From Halobacillus salinarum (GTDB taxonomy: Bacteria > Bacillota > Bacilli > Bacillales > Halobacillaceae): 64,000 bases of DNA. The number at the start of each line of letters is the position of its first letter. Within the stretch, counting starts at the first letter, position 1. The notes under the pieces were generated by a model. It was not told the origin of the DNA and did no database searches. It worked only from the letters and a program-made list of their open reading frames with translations. The stretch lies in contig NZ_CP095073.1 in NCBI RefSeq assembly GCF_022919095.1, positions 1,922,001 to 1,986,000 on the forward strand, written 5' to 3'. Of this stretch, positions 1-9,892 are shown piece by piece. The translations under genes and the position numbers were made by a program.

Positions 1-41
1 CACATATATTGCCTTCTCCATTTTTTCTACATAGGTAGTAG

Positions 42-1076
<1,035 letters not shown>

Positions 1077-1124
1077 TAGAAAGAATGATTTCTTTACAAT
1101 GCACTTAAAGAGGAGGAAATGAAA

Positions 1125-2888
1125 ATGATAAGGAAGACAAAAATTGTCTGCACCATCGGTCCTGCTTCCGAAACGGTGGAAACTTTAACTAAGCTGATTG
1201 AGGCAGGAATGAACGTAGCTCGCTTGAATTTTTCCCACGGAGATTTTGAAGAGCATGGAGCAAGAATCAAGAACATTCGAGAAGCAGCTGCAGCGACGGG
1301 GAAAACTGTAGCCATTCTTCTTGATACAAAAGGTCCGGAGATTCGCACAGGTTCTCTTAAAGATGGGGAAGTTTACTTAGAAAAAGGGTCCACGGTTTAT
1401 GTGACTATGGACGATATTGAAGGGGATGCCGAGCGTTTTTCGGTTACCTACCCAGGACTAATTAATGATGTACATCCTGGTTCGAAAATCTTGCTGGACG
1501 ATGGTCTTGTAGAACTTTATGTAGAAGAAATACATAAAGATGAGAATGAAATTAAAGCCACAGTACTAAATAACGGCCCGCTTAAAAACAAAAAAGGTGT
1601 AAACGTACCCAACGTAAGTGTAAATCTTCCGGGGATTACAGAGAAAGATGCAAAGGATATTGAATTTGGAATTGAACAAGGGGTAGATTTTATCGCTGCA
1701 TCCTTCGTTCGCCGCGCTTCGGATGTGCTCGAAATAAAAGAACTGTTAGAAAAACACAACGCCATAGATATTCAAATCATTCCTAAGATTGAAAACCAGG
1801 AAGGTGTCGATAATATCGACGAGATTCTTGAAGTCAGCGAAGGATTGATGGTTGCTCGTGGAGACTTAGGAGTGGAAATTCCTGCTGAAGATGTGCCGCT
1901 CGTACAAAAACAGTTGATCCGCAAGTGTAACCGTGCTGGTAAACCAGTTATTACTGCAACACAAATGCTGGATTCCATGCAGCGGAACCCTAGACCGACG
2001 CGTGCAGAAGCCTCTGACGTAGCCAATGCCATATTTGATGGTACTGATGCCATCATGCTTTCCGGGGAAACGGCTGCCGGTGATTATCCGGTAGAAGCGG
2101 TGCAAACGATGCAAAATATTGCGAGCAAAACTGAAACTGGTCTTAACTATAAACAAATCTTAAGTGAACGGTCTAAGCACAGTGATATGACAATCACGGA
2201 TGCGATCAGCCAGTCGGTTACTCACACAGCCATTAATTTAAACGTAAATGCGATCGTAACGCCTACAGAAAGTGGACACACGGGAAGAATGATTTCTAAA
2301 TATCGTCCGCAGGCACCTATTGTTGCGGTAACAGCAAGTGAAGCAGTAAATCGCAAACTCTCTTTAGTATGGGGCGTGTATGCAGTTATGGGACCGCACG
2401 CTTATTCTACAGATGAAATGCTTGATGTTGCTGTTGATCAGAGCATTGCCTCAGGAGTGGTTTCCAGAGGAGACAGAATTATTATAACTGCAGGTGTACC
2501 AGTGGGCGAGAGTGGTACGACCAATCTAATGAAAGTTCATATTATTGGTGATGTCCTAGTCAAAGGACAAGGAGTCGGGCAAAAGAGTGCTTATGGCCGT
2601 GCAGTTCTTGCGAAGAATGCGAAAGAAGCCATTGAAAAAGTTCAGGAAGGCGATATTCTTGTTACGCAAGGTACTGACAAAGATATGATGCCTGCAATTG
2701 AAAAAGCATCCGGGCTCATTACCCTTGAAGGTGGATTGACTTCCCATGCTGCGGTAGTAGGACTGAGCCTTGGCATTCCAGTTATCGTCGGCGTGGATAA
2801 AGCACTCGATATTATTACGGACGGCATTGATATTACGATCGACAGCTCGCGCGGAGATATTTATGAAGGTCATGCGAGCGTTCTATAA
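1125..2888 (+). CDS. pyk: Pyruvate kinase with C-terminal PEP-utilising domain
   Basis: Pyk transfers phosphate from phosphoenolpyruvate to ADP, giving pyruvate and ATP. The N-terminus [13 protein letters not shown] and the [11 protein letters not shown] motif are hallmarks of the family. After the kinase body (about residues 1-475) comes an extra domain with [20 protein letters not shown], related to the phosphohistidine domain of PEP synthase and enzyme I. This extension is characteristic of Bacillus-type Pyk (587 aa here). AGGAGG at 1111-1116 sits 8 bases before the ATG at 1125 but only 2 before the ATG at 1119, so 1125 is preferred. A strong terminator follows, closing the pfkA-pyk unit. 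Confidence 0.97.
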   Translation: MIRKTKIVCTIGPASETVETLTKLIEAGMNVARLNFSHGDFEEHGARIKNIREAAAATGKTVAILLDTKGPEIRTGSLKDGEVYLEKGSTVYVTMDDIEGDAERFSVTYPGLINDVHPGSKILLDDGLVELYVEEIHKDENEIKATVLNNGPLKNKKGVNVPNVSVNLPGITEKDAKDIEFGIEQGVDFIAASFVRRASDVLEIKELLEKHNAIDIQIIPKIENQEGVDNIDEILEVSEGLMVARGDLGVEIPAEDVPLVQKQLIRKCNRAGKPVITATQMLDSMQRNPRPTRAEASDVANAIFDGTDAIMLSGETAAGDYPVEAVQTMQNIASKTETGLNYKQILSERSKHSDMTITDAISQSVTHTAINLNVNAIVTPTESGHTGRMISKYRPQAPIVAVTASEAVNRKLSLVWGVYAVMGPHAYSTDEMLDVAVDQSIASGVVSRGDRIIITAGVPVGESGTTNLMKVHIIGDVLVKGQGVGQKSAYGRAVLAKNAKEAIEKVQEGDILVTQGTDKDMMPAIEKASGLITLEGGLTSHAAVVGLSLGIPVIVGVDKALDIITDGIDITIDSSRGDIYEGHASVL

Positions 2889-2908
2889 TATACGATGCTC
2901 AAGTATTG

Positions 2909-2940
2909 GACAGAAAAGCATTGCTTTTCTGTCTTTTTCT
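2909..2940 (+). terminator. Intrinsic terminator of pfkA-pyk
   Basis: An 11-bp perfect stem (GACAGAAAAGC / GCTTTTCTGTC, loop ATT) at 2909-2933 is followed directly by a T-rich tract. Confidence 0.9.
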
Positions 2941-3000
2941 TTTATACTTTTTTTCGTTCAGGTTATAATAGACTAAATGGCGATAGAAAGGAAAGATAAT

Positions 3001-3393
3001 ATGTTTCGCTGGTTATTATTGCTGATCATCATCGTACCAGCATTAGAGATTGGGGTGCTCGTTTGGGCCGGCAATTGGATAGGTCCCTGGTGGGTCATTC
3101 TGTTAATCATAAGTACTGGAGTAATCGGCGCGTGGCTTGCTAAACAGCAAGGGCTTGAGACGATTCGTAATATCCAATTATCTATGCAGCGCGGGCAAAT
3201 GCCCCAGGATGTTTTATTGGACGGAGCTTGTATCCTTGTTGGAGGCGCTTTTTTGCTAACGCCCGGTTTTATTACGGACACCTTAGGTTTTATATTATTA
3301 ATCCCAGGATCGCGTGCTCCTATTAAGCTCTTTTTAAGACGGTTGATTACTAAAATGATGGAAAAAGGGAGCATAACTATATACAGGAGGTAG
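3001..3393 (+). CDS. fxsA: FxsA family membrane protein
   Basis: Small polytopic membrane protein of the FxsA family, named after the E. coli protein linked to relief of phage T7 exclusion by plasmid F; its role in Bacillaceae is unknown. Hydrophobic segments lie at about residues 3-20, 27-45 and 75-100, with the conserved LLTPGFITD(T)LGFILLIP region and a basic tail. An ATG at 2977 is in frame, but AAAGGA at 2987-2992 positions 3001 as the start (130 aa). It sits between pyk and ytvI, as in B. subtilis (ytzA). Confidence 0.9.
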   Translation: MFRWLLLLIIIVPALEIGVLVWAGNWIGPWWVILLIISTGVIGAWLAKQQGLETIRNIQLSMQRGQMPQDVLLDGACILVGGAFLLTPGFITDTLGFILLIPGSRAPIKLFLRRLITKMMEKGSITIYRR

Positions 3394-3423
3394 AGGCTTG
3401 GCTGGCACCAGCTTCAAGCCTCT
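3392..3423. terminator. Bidirectional hairpin between fxsA and ytvI
   Basis: The arms AGAGGCTTG (3392-3400) and CAAGCCTCT (3415-3423) enclose a second inner GCTGG/CCAGC stem. The hairpin starts inside the fxsA stop codon and ends next to the restored ytvI stop codon, so it can serve both convergent genes. Confidence 0.65.
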
Positions 3424-4529
3424 TTAACCTTTAATAAAACGCCAAATCTCACCAAGAACTTCGGTTTTATGGAGAGTCTTTATGAAGGCGATGGCCACCG
3501 GGCTTAACAACATTCCATAGATTCCCCACAATTGAAACCCTAAAAACAATCCGATCAAAAGAAGGACGGGGGAACACCAAAATGATCCGCTAATAACTTA
3601 GGTTCGAGTAATTGACGAACGATGACGAGCACCATGTAGAGCATGGCGAGTCCAATTGTGATATCGAAATTTCCGGAAAAAAACTCAAATAGAATCCAGG
3701 GGACGAAAATAATGCCTGTCCCAATGTAAGGAAGCAGGTCTACTGCTCCAGTGACCATCGCTAAGGACAGCGGATGAGGATGTTTCATAACAAGCAGTCC
3801 GAAAAATACTATGACGAAAGATACGGCTATTAGGATCATTTGCGCTTTGATCATGCCTCTGACAGTTCTTTTCAAATCTTCGTAAATCTTTTCACCTGTC
3901 TTTTGTATCGTTGCTGGAAGCAGCTGTCGAACAGCAGTTATGATTTTCTCCCAGTCTTTGCAAAAGAAGAATGTTGCCAAAACAGCGATAAACATCGTAG
4001 ATAGAGAGTTTGGAATGGTGATAATCCCTTTAGTCAATCCTTCAAGTATCGTTTGCGCAAATGAGGACAGAGTGGAGCTGACTTTAGAGCTGAGCATTTC
4101 AAGAGAAGTCTCCACCGAATGCTTCTGAGCAGCATTTAGCGAATGTAAAAAGTTCTCGAGCTGCCTGACAGCCGGCGTAACTAGTTTTGTAATTCCATCA
4201 ATCAGTTGATTAATTAAAGCTGGAAAGTCCAAAGCTGCTTCTCCAGCTGCGTACTGTATTCCTTTCACAAGTTCTGCTACGATTAATAACGCGATCCCGC
4301 CAATAAATGAAATGCCAAGCAGCATTAACAAAACTACTGCCAGCCATCTTGGGAGCCGCATTCTCACCTCTAAAATTTTTACAAATGGATGCAGAATCCA
4401 GGCAAATAATAGAGCAAATAAGAAAGGATAGAGATAGTTCCAGGAAAAATATACGAACGTACCTGAGAGAATTACACAGACCAGCACAACTAAAAAACGA
4501 AGTGCTTGATAAAAGACATGCTTGTCCAC
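3424..4529 (-). CDS. ytvI: YtvI-type AI-2E family transporter (frame broken)
   Basis: Integral membrane protein of the AI-2 exporter (AI-2E/PerM) superfamily. The first 324 residues run from the GTG start at 4529 (good ribosome site just upstream) through several hydrophobic segments to DHFGVPP, then the frame breaks. In the next frame the translation continues at once with LLLIGLFLGFQLWGIYGMLL and ends at 3424, restoring the usual length of about 368 aa. The break lies at 3568-3572, a run of five G on the plus strand where six would keep the frame. I infer a missing base in the sequence rather than decay. The gene is convergent with fxsA and divergent from citZ, as in B. subtilis. The transported substrate is unknown. 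Confidence 0.85.
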
Positions 4530-4677
4530 AAATCACCTCTCCTTCCTTCTCTACATGTATATGCGGCTGTACGGAGATTCTGCTTCACAGATTTCGTGCT
4601 TTGTCCTCGATTTCGCTGCAATGTACGACTTTTTCGCTGAGAATTTGATAAATATCCCTAATATTAACCGGTTTCAA

Positions 4678-4706
4678 TTCACATTCAAGTCAGAATACTT
4701 TATAAT
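4678..4706 (+). promoter_or_regulatory. citZ promoter
   Basis: TTCACA (4678-4683) and TATAAT (4701-4706) are 17 bases apart. Transcription would start near 4713, giving a leader of about 100 nt that contains a cre site. Confidence 0.7.
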
Positions 4707-4745
4707 TGTTCGTGGGGATAATTTCATGATTAAATGATAGGATCT

Positions 4746-4760
4746 TTTAAAGCGTTTTCT
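4746..4760 (+). promoter_or_regulatory. CcpA cre site in the citZ leader
   Basis: TTTAAAGCGTTTTCT matches the cre consensus WTGNAARCGYWWWCW at 14 of 15 positions (T for G at position 3). It lies about 35 bases after the predicted start of transcription, where bound CcpA would block elongation. Repression of citZ by CcpA is established in B. subtilis. Confidence 0.65.
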
Positions 4761-4815
4761 CTTTAATTTATTAAATGAGAAACTTAAAGTACCATTTTCA
4801 CAAAGGAGAGATTGT

Positions 4816-5930
4816 ATGTCATCAACTAAAGGACTTGAAGGAATAACAGCAACTGAATCATCGATCAGTTCAATAATTAACGATAAACTCACGTATGTCG
4901 GGTATGATATCGATGATCTTGCTCAAAATTCCAGCTTTGAAGAAGTAGTTTTCCTTCTTTGGAATTTAAAGCTTCCAAATAAAGAAGAATTAAATGAATT
5001 TAAAACAGAACTGATAAATAATATGGAGATTCCCAAAGAGGTGATCGACCATTTAAAATCCTATGATTTATCTACGGTCCACCCGATGGCTGCCTTGAGA
5101 ACAACTGTTTCCATGCTGGGCTTGTTCGATTCAGAAGCCGATGTTATGGAATTGGAAGCGAATAAACGCAAAGCTTTGCGTCTGCAGGCAAAGATCCCTA
5201 CAGTGGTGACTGCATTTGCTCGGATCCGTAACGGAAAAGAACCTGTATCACCTAAAAAAGACCTTAGTTTTGCAGCAAACTTTCTTTATATGCTGAATGG
5301 CAAAGAGCCTGAAGACATTGAAGTGGAAGCTTTTAATAAAGCACTAGTTCTTCATGCAGACCACGAGTTGAATGCCTCTACATTTACTGCACGCGTATGT
5401 GTGGCTACACTTTCCGACGTTTACTCTGGAGTCACAGCGGCAATCAGTGCATTAAAAGGCCCTCTTCATGGGGAGCTAATGAACGTGTCATGCAGATGCT
5501 GACTGAAATCGGCTCTGTGGAAAACGCGGTTCCTGCTATTGAAAAGAAACTTGAAAATAAAGAAAAAATCATGGGGATGGGCCACCGTGTTTATCGTCAA
5601 GGGGATCCTCGTGCTAAACATTTGAAGGAAATGTCCCGTGAGTTAACAGAGCTTACCGGCCATTCAAAGTACTACGATATGTCTGTGAAAATTGAAGACT
5701 ATATCAAAGAAAACAAAGGATTGCCTGCGAATGTGGATTTCTATTCCGCTTCTGTGTATCACAGCCTAGGCATTGATCACGATATTTTCACTCCGATTTT
5801 TGCTGTCAGCCGTGTATCTGGTTGGTTAGCTCATATTCTAGAACAGTACGATAACAACCGCTTGATTCGTCCTCGTGCAGAATATGTAGGACCAAAAGGA
5901 CAGACGTACACTCCGATTGATGAACGTTAA
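4816..5930 (+). CDS. citZ: Citrate synthase (frame broken)
   Basis: CitZ condenses acetyl-CoA and oxaloacetate to citrate, the entry step of the TCA cycle. The first frame encodes residues 1 to about 218, ending at KGPLHG. The second frame resumes with GANERVMQMLTEIG and carries the active-site region MGMGHRVYRQGDPRAKHL and the C-terminus to 5930. Joined, they give about 371 aa, the normal length. The break is at 5470-5473, where GGGG should be GGGGG to encode HGGANER. AAGGAGAG precedes the ATG. A hairpin overlaps the stop codon, separating citZ from icd, so icd probably has extra transcription of its own. A truly broken citZ would cause glutamate auxotrophy, so a missing base in the sequence is likelier. 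Confidence 0.92.
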
Positions 5931-5946
5931 AATCAATCGGGTTTTT
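5913..5946 (+). terminator. Terminator overlapping the citZ stop codon
   Basis: CCGATTGAT (5913-5921) pairs with ATCAATCGG (5932-5940), followed by GTTTTT. The left arm encodes the last citZ codons. The modest stem suggests partial termination between citZ and icd. Confidence 0.6.
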
Positions 5947-6040
5947 CGTTGTACTTTTTATTGCTGTTAAATTAAAGTATGATAGTAGAGGATGATCCAT
6001 CCCACAGGACTTAGAAACGAATTTTTTAGGAGGGTTTATT

Positions 6041-7315
6041 TTGACACAAGCTCAAAAGATCACAGTAGAACAAAACGGAAATTTAATTACACCTGATCGT
6101 CCAATTATCCCTTACATTGAAGGAGATGGAATTGGACCGGATATCTGGGCTGCTGCCAGCCGCGTTATTGAAGCAGCCGTTGATAAAGCCTATAATGGCC
6201 AAAAATCCATAGAATGGAAAGAAGTACTTGCAGGTCAAAAAGCTTATGATAAAACTGGTGAGTGGCTTCCTGGTGAAACACTTGATACGATTCGGGAGTA
6301 CAAAATTGCTATTAAAGGCCCGCTTACTACACCAATCGGCGGAGGAATCCGCTCCTTAAACGTAGCACTGCGTCAGGAACTTGATTTGTTCACATGCCTG
6401 CGTCCAGTTCGTTATTTTGATGGTGTACCCTCTCCTGTTAAGCATCCGGAAGACACTGATATGGTCATTTTCCGTGAAAATACGGAGGATATTTATGCAG
6501 GAATTGAATGGCAGAAAGGCACACCTGAAGTGAAGAAAGTGATTGAATTTCTTCAAAATGAAATGGGTGTACATAACATCCGTTTCCCTGAAACCTCTGG
6601 GATCGGTGTGAAACCAGTATCCGAAGAAGGAACAAAACGCCTTGTGCGAGCAGCCATCGATTATGCATTAAACGAAGGGCGCCGCAACGTTACACTTGTT
6701 CATAAAGGAAATATTATGAAGTTTACTGAAGGTGCGTTTAAAGCTTGGGGTTATGAAGTGGCTGAAGAGGAGTACGGAGACAAAGTATTTACTTGGCGCG
6801 AATATGACCGTATCGTTGAAGAAGAAGGAAAAGATGCGGCAAATAAAGCTCAAGATAAAGCGGAAGCGGAAGGTAAAATCATTGTGAAAGATGCGATTGC
6901 CGATATCTTCCTGCAGCAGATTCTTACTCGTCCGAAAGAATTTGATGTGGTGGCAACTATGAACTTGAATGGTGATTATGTTTCAGATGCACTTGCAGCT
7001 CAGGTTGGCGGAATCGGCATTGCGCCTGGAGCGAACATTAACTCAGAAAGCGGCCACGCCATTTTTGAAGCTACTCATGGTACAGCCCCTAAATATGCAG
7101 GAATGGATAAAGTTAATCCTTCTTCTGTTATTCTTTCCGGTGTGCTTATGCTTGAACACCTTGGCTGGAGAGAAGCAGCCGGATTAATTTCAAAAGCCAT
7201 GGATAAAACTATCGGAAGCAAAACCGTCACGTACGACTTTGCACGTATGATGGATGGCGCAACGGAAGTGAAATGTTCTGAATTTGGTGATGCTTTGATC
7301 AAAAACATGGACTGA
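6041..7315 (+). CDS. icd: Isocitrate dehydrogenase (NADP-dependent)
   Basis: Icd oxidatively decarboxylates isocitrate to 2-oxoglutarate with NADP in the TCA cycle. The 424-aa protein carries [12 protein letters not shown] near the N-terminus, [17 protein letters not shown] with the substrate-binding serine (the position phosphorylated in E. coli Icd), [14 protein letters not shown] and HGTAPKYAG in the cofactor site. It starts at TTG 6041, seven bases after TAGGAGGG; no ATG fits better. It lies 110 bases after citZ and 25 before mdh, forming the conserved citZ-icd-mdh cluster. Confidence 0.97.
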   Translation: MTQAQKITVEQNGNLITPDRPIIPYIEGDGIGPDIWAAASRVIEAAVDKAYNGQKSIEWKEVLAGQKAYDKTGEWLPGETLDTIREYKIAIKGPLTTPIGGGIRSLNVALRQELDLFTCLRPVRYFDGVPSPVKHPEDTDMVIFRENTEDIYAGIEWQKGTPEVKKVIEFLQNEMGVHNIRFPETSGIGVKPVSEEGTKRLVRAAIDYALNEGRRNVTLVHKGNIMKFTEGAFKAWGYEVAEEEYGDKVFTWREYDRIVEEEGKDAANKAQDKAEAEGKIIVKDAIADIFLQQILTRPKEFDVVATMNLNGDYVSDALAAQVGGIGIAPGANINSESGHAIFEATHGTAPKYAGMDKVNPSSVILSGVLMLEHLGWREAAGLISKAMDKTIGSKTVTYDFARMMDGATEVKCSEFGDALIKNMD

Positions 7316-7340
7316 TCCGTTTGAGAAAGGAGTTTACAAA

Positions 7341-8279
7341 ATGGCAATTCAGAGAAGTAAAATCTCAGTAATCGGTGCGGGCTTTACAGGGGCAACGACG
7401 GCCCTAATGGCTGCTCAAAAGGAATTGGGCGATGTAGTGTTAGTCGATATTCCTGACCAGGAAGATCCTACAAAAGGTAAAGCTTTGGACATGCTGGAAG
7501 CAAGTCCTGTCCAAGGCTTTGATGCTAAAGTTAAAGGTACCTCTAATTATGAAGATACCAAGGACTCCGATCTTGTTATCATTACTGCAGGAATAGCAAG
7601 AAAACCTGGGATGAGCCGGGACGACCTTGTCAGCACCAACTCCAAAATTATGAAGAGTGTTACGAAAGAAATTGTCAAGTATTCTCCAGACTGCTACATC
7701 ATCGTTCTTACAAATCCGGTTGATGCCATGACGTATTCTGTATTCCAAGAAGCAGGACTACCGAAAAACCGTGTGATAGGTCAATCGGGTGTGCTGGATA
7801 CAGCACGTTTCCGTACATTCGTTGCAGAAGAATTGAACGTATCGATTAAAGATGTCACCGGCTTTGTTTTAGGCGGACACGGGGACGATATGGTTCCATT
7901 AGTACGCTATTCTTTTGCCGGAGGTATCCCGCTGGAAAAATTAATCTCCAAAGATCGTTTAGATGCAATTGTTGAGCGGACTCGTAAAGGCGGAGGAGAA
8001 ATCGTAGGACTGCTGGGGAACGGAAGTGCATACTATGCACCAGCCGCTTCACTTGTCCAAATGGCTGAGGCTATTTTGAAAGATCAGCGCCGGATTCTCC
8101 CGGCTATCGCTTACCTTGAAGGTGAATACGGCTATGAGGGAATTTATTTAGGCGTTCCTACTATCCTGGGCGGAAATGGAATTGAAGAAGTTATTGAACT
8201 GGAACTAACAGAGGAAGAGAGAAACCAGCTGGATAAATCTGCAGACTCTGTTAAAAACGTTCTAAATGTATTAAAATAG
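7341..8279 (+). CDS. mdh: Malate dehydrogenase
   Basis: Mdh interconverts malate and oxaloacetate with NAD, closing the TCA cycle. The LDH-like fold is visible: [12 protein letters not shown] nucleotide-binding loop, VDIPDQ with the NAD-specifying Asp, [15 protein letters not shown] with substrate-binding arginines, [10 protein letters not shown], and [12 protein letters not shown] with the catalytic His. The 312 aa equal B. subtilis Mdh. GAAAGGAG precedes the ATG. The next hairpin ends the citZ-icd-mdh unit. Confidence 0.97.
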   Translation: MAIQRSKISVIGAGFTGATTALMAAQKELGDVVLVDIPDQEDPTKGKALDMLEASPVQGFDAKVKGTSNYEDTKDSDLVIITAGIARKPGMSRDDLVSTNSKIMKSVTKEIVKYSPDCYIIVLTNPVDAMTYSVFQEAGLPKNRVIGQSGVLDTARFRTFVAEELNVSIKDVTGFVLGGHGDDMVPLVRYSFAGGIPLEKLISKDRLDAIVERTRKGGGEIVGLLGNGSAYYAPAASLVQMAEAILKDQRRILPAIAYLEGEYGYEGIYLGVPTILGGNGIEEVIELELTEEERNQLDKSADSVKNVLNVLK

Positions 8280-8291
8280 AAATGAGAGAGG

Positions 8292-8319
8292 TTCGAGGGC
8301 TGGTCCTCGAATCTTTTTT
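8292..8319 (+). terminator. Intrinsic terminator of icd-mdh
   Basis: TTCGAGG (8292-8298) and CCTCGAA (8305-8311) form a perfect stem, followed by TCTTTTTT. Confidence 0.85.
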
Positions 8320-8354
8320 CATAACCAGAGTAAACGCTTACAAGGGGTGAGAGT

Positions 8355-8831
8355 ATGCTGGGCAAGAAAAGGAAATTAGGAAAAAAGATTCAAGATTTAC
8401 AAATAGGAGAAACCTTCACTACATCTTTTACGGTAGAAGATAGGGACTTGCTTATGTACCTTGGTCTCACAGATGACGCAAATCCTCTATACGTGCAGCA
8501 TGATTATGCTTCGCAGACACCGTTTAAACGACCTATAGTTCCAACTGTAATGGTATTTGGAATGGTTTCTTCTATCGTTTCTATGCATCTGCCCGGACCG
8601 GGAAGTCATATACAGAATAGTGATCTGACCTATCCTAAACCAGTCTACCATTATGCGGAAGTCCGCTTTAATGTAGAAGTTAAGGAGATCAGCCAAGAAG
8701 ATCATAGCGTTTCTCTTAGTGTGAATGGGTATGATGAGGAAGGCGACCAAATTATTAAAGGGACTTTAATTGTACAGCCGCCTTATGAACCAAAGTCCAT
8801 GAATGCGAGTTCCCTTGAAAATTTTTACTAA
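8355..8831 (+). CDS. MaoC-like hotdog-fold protein
   Basis: A 158-aa single-domain hotdog protein resembling MaoC/PhaJ enoyl-CoA hydratases. The hydratase signature D-x-N-P-x-H is changed: DDANPLYVQHDYA keeps the Asp but has Tyr where the catalytic His is expected, and the usual IAHGM segment reads PTVMVFGM. It may therefore bind acyl-CoA without hydrating it, or act on something else. It has its own ribosome site (AAGGGGTGAG) and lies between terminators of mdh and its own, so it is probably a single-gene unit. The function is inferred at fold level only. Confidence 0.75.
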   Translation: MLGKKRKLGKKIQDLQIGETFTTSFTVEDRDLLMYLGLTDDANPLYVQHDYASQTPFKRPIVPTVMVFGMVSSIVSMHLPGPGSHIQNSDLTYPKPVYHYAEVRFNVEVKEISQEDHSVSLSVNGYDEEGDQIIKGTLIVQPPYEPKSMNASSLENFY

Positions 8832-8842
8832 TAGGACCACGG

Positions 8843-8880
8843 AAAGGGGTTCTCAGATTTTTGAGAAACCCCTTTTGTTT
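8843..8880 (+). terminator. Intrinsic terminator after the MaoC-like gene
   Basis: AAAGGGGTTCTCA pairs with TGAGAAACCCCTTT (one bulged T), followed by TTTGTTTTT-like sequence. Confidence 0.85.
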
Positions 8881-9196
8881 TTAGTTATGGAAGGATCAAC
8901 AGGAAAGTCTCCGATTAATCCGAACAATAGTTGAAGATATCACTTCACTACTCTGCTTCTCTCCTTTCTCTTTTCCTCAAATGCTCTCCCTGTCAGCCTG
9001 ACAAACAGGTTTTTCTTCCATATTACTGACGAACAATAGAAGGCTATTTTCATTAATTTTCTATAAAAATTTCTTTGCTTACCCATACTAAGTAAAGAAG
9101 ATGATTATTAAAATTAAGTAAAACTTGTAAAGATACGTATTCAAATTGTTAAGTTCATTGTATTATGAAGATATTATGTTGTCTGAGGTGATTGGA
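8881..9196 (+). other. phoP upstream region without a gene
   Basis: No ORF with a credible ribosome site is visible. The last 80 bases contain hexamers resembling reversed PhoP boxes (TGTAAA at 9126, TGTTAA at 9147, TGTATT at 9159) at roughly 11-base multiples, suggesting autoregulation by PhoP. No clear -35/-10 pair stands out. Confidence 0.35.
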
Positions 9197-9892
9197 ATGA
9201 TGCAAAAAGTACTTATAGTTGACGATGAAGAATCGATCGTTACATTACTAAAATATAATATTGACCAGGCTGGGTATGAAACAGATGTAGCTTATAACGG
9301 AACAGACGCTTTAGAAAAAGCTTCTTCAAATAACTATAATCTCGTAGTATTGGATGTCATGCTGCCTGGGATGGATGGCATGGAAGTCTGTAAGCAGCTT
9401 CGTCAAAAACAAGTGGATACTCCAATATTGATGCTTACTGCAAAAGATGATGAGTTTGATAAAGTACTTGGATTAGAACTTGGAGCAGACGACTATTTGA
9501 CCAAGCCGTTTAGTCCAAGGGAAGTGGTTGCCCGTATTAAAGCGATCCTTAGAAGAATGCATCGGGAACCAGTAGAGGAAGAAGAAACGCATATACAAAT
9601 AGCGGACTTATCTATTTATCCTGAACAGTACGAAGCAACAATTAAAGGAGAGCCTCTTACTTTTACTCCTAAAGAATTTGAGCTTCTTCTCTATTTAGCC
9701 CAAAATATCGGACGGGTTCTATCAAGAGACCAGCTTCTGAGCGCTGTGTGGAATTATGATTTTGCCGGAGATACACGTATCGTAGATGTCCATGTCAGTC
9801 ATTTACGGGAAAAGATTGAACCGGATACAAAGAAACCAACGTATATCAAAACAATCCGCGGGCTCGGATATAAGATGGAGGATCCGAAGTAA
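9197..9892 (+). CDS. phoP: Response regulator PhoP
   Basis: PhoP is the OmpR-family regulator of the phosphate-starvation regulon. The receiver domain (about residues 1-120) shows the acidic pair DD at 9-10, the phosphoacceptor D53 in VVLDVMLPGMDG and the conserved Lys in DDYLTKPFSPREV. The C-terminal winged helix includes FTPKEFELLLYLAQN and DVHVSHLREKIE. Length is 231 aa. GAGGTG at 9185-9190 fits the ATG at 9197 (or the adjacent one at 9200). phoR follows with no spacing, so the two are translationally coupled. Its place between mdh and polA is the conserved phoPR locus, which favours PhoP over WalR. Confidence 0.93.
   Translation: MMQKVLIVDDEESIVTLLKYNIDQAGYETDVAYNGTDALEKASSNNYNLVVLDVMLPGMDGMEVCKQLRQKQVDTPILMLTAKDDEFDKVLGLELGADDYLTKPFSPREVVARIKAILRRMHREPVEEEETHIQIADLSIYPEQYEATIKGEPLTFTPKEFELLLYLAQNIGRVLSRDQLLSAVWNYDFAGDTRIVDVHVSHLREKIEPDTKKPTYIKTIRGLGYKMEDPK

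Noticed and set aside
1094-1348. Minus-strand ORF within pyk
   Set aside because: Antisense shadow of a conserved gene with no ribosome site; the same holds for the many other antisense frames inside core genes.
4307-4648. Plus-strand ORF opposite ytvI
   Set aside because: Shadow frame: no ribosome site, and the opposite strand carries a conserved membrane protein.
5397-5930. Separate ORF after citZ
   Set aside because: It is the second half of citrate synthase in the shifted frame; its first 25 residues are out-of-frame noise.
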